In this document: piece by piece, positions 44,601-56,979 of the stretch
Layout of the letters: each line of letters opens with the position of its first letter
How positions within the stretch are numbered: position 1 is the stretch's first letter
Assembly (NCBI GenBank): GCA_006176705.1
Contig: QRFJ01004816.1
Coordinates: 1 to 64,000, forward strand
Reading direction: 5' to 3'
DNA length: 64,000 nt
DNA from: Cocos nucifera
Taxonomy: Eukaryota; Streptophyta; Magnoliopsida; Arecales; Arecaceae
Position numbers and translations under genes: made by a program
Notes under the pieces: model-generated
The model's input: the letters and a program-made list of their open reading frames with translations, nothing else
Database searches by the model: none
What the model was told of the DNA's origin: nothing

Positions 44601-46227
44601 GGATGTAGAGAAAAATGTTCCTCATAGGTAATGGTGCTCATGGTGATGATCCCAAAACCTACAACGAGGCGATATCAGATATCGACTCCGAGAAATGGCT
44701 TAGAGGCAATGAAGTCAGAAATTGACTCGATGCACTCAAACCAAGTCTGGACCTTGGTAGATCCACCAGAAGGTATAGTACCTATTGGGTGTAAATGGAT
44801 CTTCAAGAGAAAGATTGGTGCAGATGGGAATGTGGAGACATTCAAGGCTAGACTAGTGGCAAAAGGTTATAGTCAACGTGAAGGCATTGACTATCAGGAT
44901 ACCTTTTCCCAGTAGCTATGCTAAAATCCATCCGCACATTGCTTGCTGTTGCAGCCTATTTCGATTATGAAATATGGCAAATGGACGTGAAAACGGCATT
45001 CTTAAATGGATATCTTGAGGAAGATATCTATATGGAACAGCCGCTAGGTTTCACATCCAGTGATACTGATCACAAGGTTTGCAAGCTGCAAAGGTCCATA
45101 TATGGACTTAAGCAAGCATCTCGGAGCTGGAACACTCATTTTAATGATGTGATCAAAAAGTTTGGTTTCATCAAAAATGAAGAGGAACCATGTGTTTTCA
45201 AAAAGGGTCAGTGGGAGCGCTGTTGTCTTCCTCGTATTGTACGTGGATGACATCCTCCTTATTGGGAATGATATTCCCATGTTGACCATCAGTCAAAATG
45301 TGGTTGTCTAAAGGAATTCTCCATGAAAGACCTAGGTGAAGCATCCTTTATTCTAGGAATTAAGGTCTATAGAGGATAGACCGAATAGGATGCTAGGACT
45401 TTCACAGAAGATGTACATAGAGGAAGTACTAAAGAGGTTTAGTATGGAAAACTCTAAGAGGGGATTAATACCCTTCAGACATGGTATTCATCTTTCCAAG
45501 AAGATGTGCCCTAGCACACCTGAGGAAATAGAACGCATGAGCAAGATCCCTTATGCTTCTGCAATAGGGAGCCTCATGTATGCCATGCTATGTACACGAC
45601 CTGATATAGCCCATGCTGTGAGTGTCACAAGCAGATATCAGTCAAATCCAGGTGAAGAACACTGGACTTCTGTGAAATGTATCCTTAAGTACTTGAGAAG
45701 AACTAAGGATATGATGTTGGTCTTTGGTAATGGAGAACTCCAAGTCCAGGGATACACAGACTCGGACTTTATGTCCGATATAGATGATCGAAAGTCGACA
45801 TCTGGAAGTCTGTTTGTGTGCAATGGTGGAGCTGTCAGCTGGAAGAGTTCCAAGCAAACTGTGATAGCAGATTCCACCATGGAAGCAGAATATATCGCTG
45901 CATCAGAAGGCTGCAAAGGAAGCATTCTGGTACAAGAAGTTTGCTGCAGAAATTGGAGTAATGCCATCAGATGCCATTCCTCTTTACTGCGACAACAATG
46001 GCGCCATAGCCCTTGCTAAGGAGCCGAGGTCTCACCAGAAGTCCAAGCACATTGAGCGGCGATATCATCTCATCCGCGATTACCTTGAGAAAGGTTACGT
46101 ACGTGAGGTCAAGAGAGTCAACTCCACAGATAATGTGGCAGACCCACTTACAAAGCCGTTGGGCCAGCAGAAGATCGAAGCCCACCTTGAGAAGATGGGA
46201 CTTAGACTTGTAGCCAATTGGCTTTAG
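44601..46227 (+). pseudogene. C3 reverse transcriptase and RNase H
   Basis: RT: IGCKWIFKRKIGADGNVETF and RLVAKGYSQREGIDYQDTFS (44770-44912), WQMDVKTAFLNGYLEEDIYM (44968-45035), LQRSIYGLKQASRSWNTHF, and the catalytic YVDD (45240-45251) in a shifted frame. RNase H: GYTDSDFMSDIDDRKSTSGS, STMEAEYIAASE, and after a one-base insertion near 45908, YCDNNGAIALAKEP to LVANWL with stop TAG at 46225-46227. The last 900 bp are close to C1. About four frameshifts and few substitutions break an otherwise well-kept gene. Confidence 0.9.
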
Positions 46228-46230
46228 GAC

Positions 46231-46241
46231 AAGTGGGAGAT
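46231..46241 (+). other. C3 polypurine tract
   Basis: AAGTGGGAGAT directly before the 3' LTR; identical to C1. Confidence 0.88.
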
Positions 46242-48588
46242 TGTTAGATATATGTGCCCTAGAAGCCAGAATTGGCTGACACTTGTAATACACTTCTAGG
46301 GGCAAAATTATAATTTTGACTATAAATTAATAAAATGGGTTATTTTCTATCACATATGTGTATTTAGTGTCTGTGATACATCCTTTGAGTTAATGGTAAT
46401 GATAATTCATATTTTCAAGAGTTGAAAATTTAAGACATGAATAATCATTATTAACTCATAAAATGCTCCCGACCATAGGATCATCACGAGGATGGTGATT
46501 GATCCGGAAGGTTGGTGTACAATCGCTTCTCTTTAGTAGATGAGTCTTGAGTCTACGGTGTGGAGACACCGGAGCGAGAGTACAGGTACTCGTTAGAGAA
46601 CGAGGGCACTGAGCGTGACCACCTCGAGTAGTCATTAGGAAGTCTACCTTCTCGTCAATGACTGACTCGATGCTGCAGTAGTGTGTCTGGTTCTTTGACC
46701 TGAGGTGCATCGGCAGTTCACCTTGAGGGTGTTATAGTTTGACTACACCATTACTCGGTCTCCTAGCCATATGGAACCCTGAGGTGTATGTTGGCTATAG
46801 CATGTTCATTGTAGGAACTGGATTGCATCAAGATGGGATCTATCTACCTCGGTGGTAGAGGAGTAGCCCTATGATGATCATGAGAATCAAGTCCATGAAG
46901 CCCATGGCCATGGCAGAGTGAAATAATAGAAAGAGTTTCTATTTAAGATTTTCACATTGGACTCGAATCGAATGATTACATCATATGACAGAGATTAGGG
47001 TTTGACGAGTTCACCTTAACCCTAATCTGATCGGGGCTCAAGATAGAAGAACTTAATCACACAGGTAGCTGCACCAAGAGGTTCGCATTCAGCTCTGATG
47101 GGTTGCCACCATATACTGCTAGGTGTCACTGGTGGATTTTGGGAGCAATTAGAATGATTTAGATGATCGATCATTCTAGCTGTTCGAATCAGAAGAGTTC
47201 TGATCCATCGAAAGGAGTTTCGATGATGTCGATGATAGAGATCATGACATATCCCATTACCATACAGAACTGAACCTAACTGGGTCACACAAACAAGGGT
47301 TTGAGATCTGGTGATCATCAATTGAACTAATCCATAGTTCAATTGATCTGAATGAGATTCAATTAGGTTCAAGGAAATCGTGCTAGCACTCGATTGAACC
47401 TAACGTTCTTCTTTTGCTATCATTAAATAAGTCGTCCTCGACTGAGCCAAAGGAGTTTGTGCTCAAACTTAGAAGTACCTTTATGGTCTGACTGGAGGTT
47501 GTCCAAGTCAGAAAAGAGTTGTCTTAATTTATGTGATAAATTTAAGACATTACCTGCCATTTTTGGTCACCTGCCAATTTCTTGTCCTTTGACTTTGGTC
47601 AAAAGTCTGACCTTTGACCCTTGGTCACATCGACCCATGTGTCATGCACTTATTAGAGAGCAGATAGGAGGGCTTGTCCCCCTGCCTAGAACCTGGCAAA
47701 AAGAAGGGGGCACATGCCTAAGGATTGGCGTGCAGCCCATGGATAGGGATACCTGGAGTCCCATACGGATGGGACTCCAGGTCTGCCTTTAGGATTCAAA
47801 CTAGAGTGACCCTCACCTATAGACTTTGACCAGTCTTAGGCACCACCTTAGGATGAATCCATGGGTCTCTCATCTAATTAGGAATCCAGATGGATCTCAA
47901 TCCCACCAATCAGATTTAGATCTGATTTCACAAAGGGTTGTGATTGGTTGGAGGTGATGACTGGATCACTGCATGGTGCAGCAGGATCTATATAATGACC
48001 TGTCCGTGCCCAACTTTCAAGAAGAATCCTCTCCTAGCCATGCCCCAAGGCTGCCTCTCTCCCCTTTCTCCATGCCATACTTTAGGCCATCTCTCCTTGC
48101 TCTCCACGTCCCAAAAGATAGTTTTGGATTCAGGATTGGTGCGATTTAGATCAAGAAAAGGCTGATCGAAAAGCAAGAAGGCTGCACTGCTTGTAAGAGA
48201 CGACTGCTAGATCTTCAAAAGGAGTTTTGAAGATCCTCCAGATCAGATCCAGATCTGATTTTTGGAGGCGTGATAGAGAAGAAGAAGGATCTCCAGATCC
48301 AGCCCGAGTGGATACCGGTAGAGGCCAGGCGCTTGCGTGGCTAGATCCAGAACCTTCCGCTGCAAACAGCAGATCATCAACAGGGTAATAGGATTACCCT
48401 ATATCAAGGTAAAACTTGAATTTGATTTAATTTATCCTTAATTCATTTTTATTTATTAGAATTAATAAGAATCAGATCTAAAAAATGTCAGATCTAATTA
48501 GGATCTAAGAGAAAATTTTTGAAATATGCCTCTCGATCCTATCAGATCTGAACGAACCTGACCTCGAGAAATCATGATTTCCCCTTCA
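46242..48588 (+). repeat. C3 3' LTR
   Basis: 2347 bp. The first 1.2 kb is nearly identical to the C1 and C5 LTRs. From about 47420 on it combines features of that subfamily with those of the C3 5' LTR. It carries the CAT/ATG form of the hairpin (47755-47778) and TATATAA at 47989-47995, and ends CCCCTTCA. Confidence 0.92.
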
Positions 48589-49915
48589 ATCACAACATAT
48601 CCCATTACCATACAGAACTGAACCTAACTGGGTCATACAAATAAAGGTTTGAATCTAGATATCATCAATTGGACTAACCTAGTTTAATTGATTTGAATTA
48701 GATTCAATTAGGTTCAAGGAAATCTTGCTAGCACATGATTGAGCCTAACGTTCTCCTTCTACAATCATTAAAAGTTGTCTCGATTGAGCTAAATGAGTTT
48801 ATACTCACTCAAGTACCTTTACTTGGTCTGACTGGAGCTTCTCTAGGTTAAAAAATAGTTGTCTTAATTTATGAGATAAATTTGAGATAACACCTGCCAT
48901 TTTCCATCACCTACTAATTCTTGTCTTTTGACTTTGGTCAAACATTGATCTTTGACACTTAGACATCTACCCATGTGTCATGCACCCATAGAAGATTTAT
49001 TTTGGATCAGTCAACCTGCTAGAAAGTAGGTGTTCTAGCAGGTTGACCAGGGGTGCATGCCTAAGGAGGCATGCACCCATGGATAGAGGCGCCTAGAGTC
49101 CCCCATGGATAGAGGCGCCTAGAGTCCCTTACAGATTGGACTCCAGTTACTTTGGGGTATGTACTTAGGTGGCACTAAGGAATAGACTTTGATCAGTCTT
49201 AGATGCCATCTAAGGATGATTAAGAGGGGCTCTCATTTGATTGGATCAGGTGTTGTCATCTCACCATGAGATTTAGATTTGATTGCATGAAGCGACGTGA
49301 TTGGCCGGGATGATGTGGCATTGTGTGGCACAGTAGGGTCTATAAAAACCCTATCTACACCAAGCTTTAAAGAAGATCTCCAATAGCCCATGCCATAAGG
49401 CTACCCCTCTCCCTCCTTCATGCCATCTTCAGGTCCCCTCTCTCCTCTCCACGCCCAAGGAGATTTGGGCTCCAATTTGGTGTGATTCAGGCAAGAGAAA
49501 GGTGACGATAAAGGAAGAAGGCAGCACTGCTACAAGAGACGATTCCAGATGTTCAAAAGGAGTTTTAAAGATCCTCCAAATCAGATCTAAATTTGATATT
49601 TGGAGAGGTGATAAAGAAGAAGAATATCTTCAGATTCAACCTGAGTGGATACCGGTAGAGGCCAGGCACTTGCGTAGCTAGATCCAGAACCTCAAGCAAT
49701 CAGCGAGATCATCATAGGATAATCTGATTATCCAACAAAAGGTACAAAATTAAATTAGATTTAATTTATTTTTATTTTATTTTATTAGATCAATAAAATT
49801 AGATCTAAAATATCTCATATTTAATTTAGATTCAAAAGAAAAATTTTTAAAACATCACTCTTGATCCAATTAGATCTGAACGAACCTGACTCAAGAAATC
49901 TGGATTTTTCCTTCA
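48589..49915 (+). repeat. C4 5' LTR, second part
   Basis: Resumes at ATCACAACATATCCC and ends TTCCTTCA. The hairpin is decayed (AGAGTCCCTT...GGACTCC), but a new perfect 15-bp inverted repeat lies at 49010-49047 and a 26-bp direct duplication at 49078-49129. TATAAAAA is at 49341-49348. Confidence 0.92.
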
Positions 49916-49917
49916 AT

Positions 49918-49930
49918 TGGTATCAGAGCC
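49918..49930 (+). other. C4 primer binding site
   Basis: TGGTATCAGAGCC, two bases after the LTR terminus. Confidence 0.92.
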
Positions 49931-51785
49931 AGATTCCTATAAATAATTTAGATCTAATTTTAATTTATTTTTGATCTAATAATTATGTCATTTTAGATGT
50001 TACATGAGATGTGATTAGATCTAAAATCAAAAAGACTAAAATTAAATAATTTAGATCTAAGTTTTATAAGATGCACGACTAGTTGTAAAATAGAATTATT
50101 CTATACATAGTCTTGCATGATCATAATTTAATTTGATTAAGTTATAATTTTAGATTAATTTATTTATTATTTTTTAATATTATAAATACTATAATAAGAT
50201 CTAAAAAATAGTAAATAAAATTATTTAATTTTTGGTTCAAATGAGATATGATGAATGCATGTTTAGACTAGTTGTAGAATAGTTCTACGTAATTATCTAG
50301 AATAGAATTTATTTTGATGTGATCAATTTAAATTTAATTTTTTAGATAATTATGAGATAATTCAGATCTAAAAGTATGCATGATATGATACATGAGATAT
50401 ATGCAAAACATGTTTAAAGTTAGATCATTTTTTATATATGAGATATATGATGTAGATCTAACTAGTTTTATAGTCTTATATTTCTGATTAAGGCATTCCC
50501 CTTGGCCGTTCAATCATAAGAGTAAAGTAGGATTTAAATTCCCTCTCCTCCCATTCAATGGGGTGATCTTATGATGTATAGAGGTGTGTGTGTTCATCCT
50601 TAATCAGAAATTAAGAACTTATTTTCTGCAAAACCCTAGATCCTGAAATCCTAGGATTTTATTTACATATTTTATTTGTAAATCCTAAACTTAATTAAGA
50701 ATATAAAATATGTTTGGACTAAAATTGAGAATTTTAGATCTAAGACATATTCATAAAATTGGATTCGAGCTTAGGTAGCTCAATTAGGTCTAAGCAATTG
50801 ATTAAACCAAATCAAGAGTTGGTTAGAAGGGATCAACAGTGCTTAAATTGACCAACCTAATAAGATTAAGTTTAGGTCAAGATCGAGTCATGTGAGTGAT
50901 CGATCAAAGCTAAGACTTAATTAGGCTCAGTGGTTAGAGTCTAGATTGTAGGCTAATTCGATTGATTCTGGCTAAACAATTTGGTATCTAAGATAAGTTT
51001 TGCAGATACTATCGACTGATTTTTAATTAAGAGCTACTCGATTTGAATACGTTCTTGTCGAGTTAATGGCATATCCATTCCATCGGCCTCACTTACTCGG
51101 CCATATTTGTTTGCTCAGTCCTGATCTGAGGTGGCCAATAATCCGAGTTAACCCATGCCACTAGGTTAGTCATAATGGTTACGACTATGTCAAGTCTAGT
51201 TTAATGAGACCTAAATCAAATCTTCCTAAGAAGAGATTAAGTCTAAGGTCTTCCACCATTGTAGATGTGTGGGTCCTTTCCGGGGTTGATTGTTCTCGAT
51301 TGGTTACAGTGGTTCAATTGCACCAAAAAGATGCAACCATATCTATTAGGCATTGGATGCTAAGGGCTGGAGGATGGATTGAACTCAATATTTTGAATAC
51401 AGTGAGAGACTCAATTAGGAATCCAATATGTGCAAATGGTGGGTCTGACTTAACTAAGGAGTGGATCAATATTCCAGGCACGATGAGATTCATGAATTAG
51501 AGACCAAATTTGGATGCACCATGATTAGAGAATCATAGAACAAGAGTTATTCACTCATTGGCTAATCCATCACTAATAACTGTTAGGTAAGGTGATGAGT
51601 CAGTTGGTGGGACCGCACCATCCACTAAAAATCATTAATTATGGAGATTTTTGCATCTCTACAGAGGAAGTGTGGGGATCCAAAAAAATAGTGGGAGCTA
51701 ATTTATTTAAAAATAAAACTTCTAAATAAATTGGTCAAGTCTTAATTACAGTATCTAACTAAAAACTTTGACTCTCTATAAGAAA
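49931..51785 (+). other. C4 untranslated leader
   Basis: 1.86 kb with the same AT-rich first part and conserved second part as C2, C3 and C5. The structured element lies at 50481-50610: outer arms TTTCTGATTAAGG and CCTTAATCAGAAA are perfect over 13 bp, while the inner stem (50514-50523 with 50565-50574) has one mismatch. An open stretch of 98 codons at 51204-51500 has no matching frame in the other copies. Confidence 0.75.
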
Positions 51786-52620
51786 ATGTCTGCATCCAAT
51801 CCACTAGCATGAATCCTAGACATACATAGACCGATCGGACTTAATTACAATGATTGGCTCTAGAAAATCAAAATCATTTTGAATTCTGATAAGTTAATTC
51901 ATGTATTGGATCAGGACCCTCCCACCTTACTAGCTCGTCCATCCGCTGAATAGATAGCATCTCTTGACAAGTGGATGGATGAAGATCACAAGACCAGATA
52001 CTACATGTTGGGCTTGATGTCTGATGAGCTTCAGCACCAACATGAAGATATCAAGACTGTCCGCCAAATGTTAGCTCACCTACAAGAGATGTTTGTTGAA
52101 TAGAGTCGCGCAGTCAAGTATCAAGTCACAAAATGACTATTCAAGGCTAAAATACACAATGGACAGTCAGTCCAATGTATTTTTTTTTGATGATGATCAA
52201 GAATTTGGAAGAGCTTGAGAAGCTCGAAGTGAAGTTGGATCTGGATCTGTAGAATGATATAATTCTGCAATCTTTGACTAATGCATATGGGCAGTTCATC
52301 ATGAACTACGATATGCATAAACTTAAAAATTCTCTGGTCGAACTTATGAACATGCTGGTTACTGCTGAGCTTTTTATTAAAGGTTCTAAAGGTTTAGTGC
52401 TTGCTATGGAATGAACTTCTTTCAAGAGAAAGCTTTTTGGAAAGAAAAAGAAGTCTATAAAAAAATAGAAGATGGAAGAAGGAAAGAAGAAAATGATAGA
52501 GCTGAACAAGAGGGCTGCTGACAAAGAAAAGTATTTTTATTACAACAATGATGGCCATTGAAAGCAGAACTGTACTACTTACCTAGCCATCCTGAAGAAT
52601 AAGAAGGAGGAAAGTCCTTT
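51786..52620 (+). pseudogene. gag: C4 gag
   Basis: ATG at 51786 opens MSASNPLA then a stop (CGA to TGA). KTRYYMLGLMSDELQHQHED, AHLQEMFVE and the Lys-rich linker follow with further TAG stops. The zinc knuckle first Cys is Tyr (KYFYYNNDGH), so two of its four ligands are lost. Clearly dead. Confidence 0.87.
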
Positions 52621-53960
52621 TGGATGTATGCTCATTATTGAGTCTAACCTTACGGTTTCTTTTGCATCCAGTTGGGTGCTTGACTCTGATTCTAGTATTC
52701 ATTTGTGCACTTCCATGCAGGGTCTTGAGGATAGCAGGAGGCTGAGGGATGGTGAGATGATCCTACACATCAAAAATAGAGCAAGAGTTGTTACCATAGC
52801 CGTGGGAACATACCCTCCTCGACTACCATCTGGTTTAGACTTAGTATTAAAAGATTGTTATTATGTGCCTGTAGCAAGCAAGAATTTGATTTTTGTTTCA
52901 TGCCTAGTACTAGAAGGCTATGTAATTAGTCTTCCTCTAGACCATTGTAACATTCTTTATGAAAGAAATAAAATTGCAAGTGGTTTTCTTATTAACAGTC
53001 TTTACAAGTTACATATTGATATATCTATTTTTAATATCGAGCAAAATGTAAATGCAATGAAATGACCTAGGGATAGTCCAAACGATAGGTATCTATGGCA
53101 TCTAAGACTAGGTCATATAGTAGAAGATAGGGTTAACAAATTGGAGAAAATCGAGCTATTAAGTCTGTTGACTTTCGAGTCATATCCAAATTATGAATCT
53201 TATCTTCATGGCAAAATGACTAAGCTCCCTTTTATAGGACATGGGGAAAGGGCCACGGATTTTCTTGTCCTAGTACATACTAATGTGTGCGGCCCATTTG
53301 ATGTGCCACCTAGAGGCAATTTTGTCTACTTCATAATCTTTATCGATGATTTATCTAGGTATGGATATGTGTATCTTATGAGACACGAGTCTAAAGCTTT
53401 TGAAAAGTTCAAGAAATTTAGACATGAAGTAGAAAAGCAAACTGAAAAATCCATTAAGATTCTTCAATCAGATCGAGGAGGTGAATACCTTAGTTAGAAA
53501 TTCCTGAACTATCTGAAGAAAAATGATATAATCTATCCATGAACTCCACTTGAAATACCTTAACTCAATGGAATTTCAGAACGGAGAAATCAGACCCTAT
53601 TAGATATGGTCTGATCCATGATGAGCTTCACAAACCTTCCTGATTTTCTTTGGGATACTGTTTGTTAGCTGCAATATACTTACTGAATAGGATTTCTTCT
53701 AAAACCATTCCTACCACATCGTATGAGATATGGCATGGTAAGAAACAAATCTAAGTCATCTCAAAATTTGGGGTTGTCCGGCTCAAGTCAAAAGACAATA
53801 AGCGGATAAATTAGACTTTAGGTCCTTTAGAGCTTGATTTATAGGATATCCTACATAGTCATTAGGATATTATTTCTACATTCCAGAAGATCACAATGTG
53901 ATTGTGAGTCGACATACAATCTTTCTTAAAAAATAGTTTATTCAAGATAGCAGCATTGGA
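52621..53960 (+). pseudogene. C4 protease and integrase
   Basis: Protease VLDSDSSIHLC (52679-52711), with Gly of Asp-Ser-Gly changed to Asp. The open frame 52628-53065 continues through SLRDGEMI-like and KDCYYVPVASKNLIFVSCLV. Pre-integrase CESCL has become YESYL, losing zinc ligands. Integrase LVHTNVCGPFDVPPRGNFVY (first Asp now Asn), ILQSDRGGEY. Stops follow after 53497. Confidence 0.87.
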
Positions 53961-54677
53961 AAGCAGATCAAGCTCGATGAGAAAGTCTCACAAGAGCAAT
54001 GAGCTAAGGATCAAATGGAACCAAATCTGATTGAGCCAATACAATCACTACCTCCTCCACCTCATAGATCAGAAAGAATTTTTCATCCCCCTGAGAGGTA
54101 CTTAGATACTATTTCAGAGAAAATAGAGAAAATATTCCTCATAGGTAATGGGGTTCATGATGATGATCCCAAAACCTACAATGAGGCGATATCGGATATC
54201 GACTCCAAGAAATGGTTAGAAGCAATGAAGTTAGAAATTGACTCGATGCACTCAAACCAAGTCTGGATCTTGGTAGATCCACCAGAAGATATAGTACCTA
54301 TTGGATGTAAATGGATCTACAAGAGAAAGATTGGTGTAGATGGGAATGTGGAGACAAAGCTAGATTAGTGGCAAAAGGATATATTAGGATACCTTTTCGC
54401 CAATAGCTATGCTAAAATCCATTTGCACATTGCTTGCTGTTGCAGCCTATTTTGATTATGAAATATGGTAAATGGACATGAAAATAGCATTCTTAAATGG
54501 ATATCTTAAGGAAGATATGTATATGGAATAGCCCCTAGATTTCACAACCAGTGATACTGATCATAAGGTATGCAAGATGCAAAGGTCCATATATGGACTT
54601 AAGCAAGCATCTTAGAGCTGGAATACTCATTTCAATGATGTGATCAAATTATTTGATTTCATCAAGAATGAGGAGAA
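53961..54677 (+). pseudogene. C4 reverse transcriptase, first part
   Basis: Open stretch 54015-54368 covers the INT-RT linker (SLPPPPHRSERIFHPPERYL) and RT start IGCKWIYKRKIGVDGNVET. Two small deletions near 54355 and 54385 remove the GYSQxEGIDYQ region. Then MDMKIAFLNGYLKEDMYM and LQRSIYGLKQAS-like sequence run to AATGAGGAGAA, where C5 inserts. Confidence 0.87.
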
Positions 54678-56964
54678 TGTTAGATATATGTGCCCTAGAA
54701 GCCAGAATTGGCTGACACTTGTAATACACTTCTAGGGGCAAAATTGTAATTTTGACTATAACTAATAAATGGGTTATTTTCTATCACACATGTGTATTTA
54801 GTGTCTGTGATACATCCTTTGAGTTAATGGTAATGATAATTCATATTTTCAAGAGTTGAAAATTTTAGACATGAATAATCATTATTAACTCATAAAAGCT
54901 CCCGACCATAGGATCATCACGAGGATGGTGATTGATCCGGAAGGTTGGTGTACGATCGCTTCTCTTTAGTAGATGAGTCTTGAGTCTACGGTGTGGAGAC
55001 ACCGGAGCGAGAGTACAGGTACTCGTTAGAGAACGAGGGCACTGAGCGTGACCACCTCGAGTAGTCATTAGGGAGTCTACCTTCTCGTCAATGACTGACT
55101 CGATGCTGCAGTAGTGTGTCTGGTTCTTTGACCTGAGATGCATCGGCAGTTCACCTTGAGGGTGTTATAGTTTGACTACACCATTACTCGGTCTCCTAGC
55201 CATATGGAACCCTGAGGTGTATGTTGGCTATGCATGTTCATTGTAGGAACTGGATTGCATCAAGATGGGATCTATCTACCTCGGTGGTAGAGGAGTAGCC
55301 CTATGATGATCATGAGAATCAAGTCCTGAAGCCCATGGCCATGGCAGAGTGAAATAATAGAAAGAGTTTCTATTTAGATTTTCACATTGGACTCGAATCG
55401 AATGATTACATCATATGACAGAGACTTAGGGTTTGACGAGTTCACCTTAACCCTAATCTGATCGGGGCTCAAGATAGAAGAACTGAATCACACAGGTAGC
55501 TGCACCAAGAGGTTCGCATTCAGCTCTGATGGGTTGCCACCATATACTGCTAGGTGTCACTGGTGGATTTTGGGAGCAATTAGAATGATTTAGATGATCG
55601 ATCATTCTAGCTGTTCGAATCAGAAGAGTTCTGATCCATCGAAAGGAGTTTCGATGATGTCGATGATAGAGATCATGACATATCCCATTACCATACAGAA
55701 CTGAACCTAACTGGGTCACACAAACAAGGGTTTGAATCTGGTGATCATCAATTGAACTAATATAGTTCAATTGATCTGAATGAGATTCAATTAGGTTCAA
55801 GGAAATCGTGCTAGCACTCGATTGAACCTAACGTTCTTCTTTTGCTATCATAAATAAGTCGTCCTGTCTGAGCCAAAGGAGTTTGTGCTCAAACAGAAGT
55901 CTTCTTATGGTCTGACTGGAGGTTGTCCAAGTCAGAATAGGTTGTCTTATTTGTAAGACATTACCTGCCAATTTTTGGTCACCTGCCATTTCTTGTTCTT
56001 TGACTTTGGTCAAAAGTCTACCTTTGACTGGTCAAACGTTGACCATTCATCCTTTGACTTTTGACCACATGTCATGCACCTATTGGAGAGCTGGTGGGGG
56101 CTTGTCCCCCTGCCAGAACCTGGCAAGGAGATGGGCGCACGCCAAGGGTGGCGTGAGCCCAAGTAGGAGGCGCCTAGGAGTCCTTGTTGGACAAGGACTC
56201 CATCTCCCTTTAGGATTCCAATGAGAGTTCTTCTAAGAATCCAGTTTGACTGGTCCAAGGCACTCTCCAAGTAGGAATCCAGGGGACTCTAATCCCACCA
56301 ATCAGATTTAGATCTGATTTCACAAAGGGTTGTGATTGGTTGGGAGGAAGATGACTTGGATCACGCTTAGTCTATATAAGAGACCCAGCGCCCAAGTGAA
56401 ATAAAAAATAAAGAAATAATCAAGAAGCAATCTTCCCACGCCCCAAGGCTGCCTCTCTCCCCTTTCTCCACGCCATACTCTCATCTCCCCTTGCTCTCCA
56501 CGTCCAAAAGTGTTTTGGATTTGGATTGGTGCGATTTAGATCAAGAAAAGGAGATCAAAAGCAAGAAGGCTGCGCTGCTGCGAAGAACGACTGCAGATCT
56601 TCAAAAGGAGTTTTGAAGATCCTCCAGATCAGATCCAGATCTGATTTTTGGAGGCGTGATAGAGAAGAAGAGGATCTCCAGATCCAGCCCGAGTGGATAC
56701 CGGTAGAGGCCAGGCGCTTGCGTGGCTTGATCCAGAACCTTCCGCTGCAAACAGGATCATCAACAGGGTAATAGGATTACCCTATTCAGGTAAATTGAAT
56801 GTGATTTAATTTATCCTTTTCATTTAATTTTTATTAAATAAATAAGAATCAGATCTGAAGCATCCCTGATCTGATACAGATCTAAGAGAAAAATTTTTGA
56901 AATATATCTCTTGATCTGATCAGATCTGAACGAACCTGGTCAGGGAAATCAGGATTTCCCTTCA
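54678..56964 (+). repeat. C5 5' LTR
   Basis: 2287 bp, TGTTAGATATATG to TTCCCTTCA, the clearest complete LTR in the window. Hairpin at 56177-56201, TATA box at 56373-56380. Confidence 0.95.
56373..56380 (+). promoter_or_regulatory. Putative TATA box of C5 5' LTR
   Basis: TATATAAG, followed by AGACCCAGCGCCC; conserved in the 3' LTR at 62849-62856. Confidence 0.68.
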
Positions 56965-56966
56965 AG

Positions 56967-56979
56967 TGGTATCAGAGCC
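56967..56979 (+). other. C5 primer binding site
   Basis: TGGTATCAGAGCC, two bases after the LTR end. Confidence 0.93.

Larger units (their letters stand above)
38083..48588 (+). mobile_element. C3: Ty1/copia element with both LTRs
   Basis: 10.5-kb element with 5' LTR, PBS, leader, all coding domains, PPT and 3' LTR, inserted in the C4 LTR. Flanks are ATCAT (38078-38082) and ATCAC (48589-48593), a 5-bp duplication with one change. The gag-pol order is complete but frameshifts, many of single bases, break it. Its two LTRs belong to different subfamilies (see findings). Confidence 0.92.

Noticed and set aside
46456..46710. Another antisense LTR frame starting MHLRSKNQTHYCS, repeated at 54865 and 61316
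   Set aside because: Same reason: near-identical LTR copies, no independent sign of coding.
47022..47372. Antisense frame of 88-121 codons repeated in the young copia LTRs (7451-7717, 55453-55800, 61923-62288)
   Set aside because: It is broken in the older LTRs, has no family motif, and its conservation equals that of the surrounding LTR DNA.
51204..51500. 98-codon + frame in the C4 leader as a possible extra gene
   Set aside because: The equivalent DNA in C2, C3 and C5 is not open in that frame and no motif is seen.
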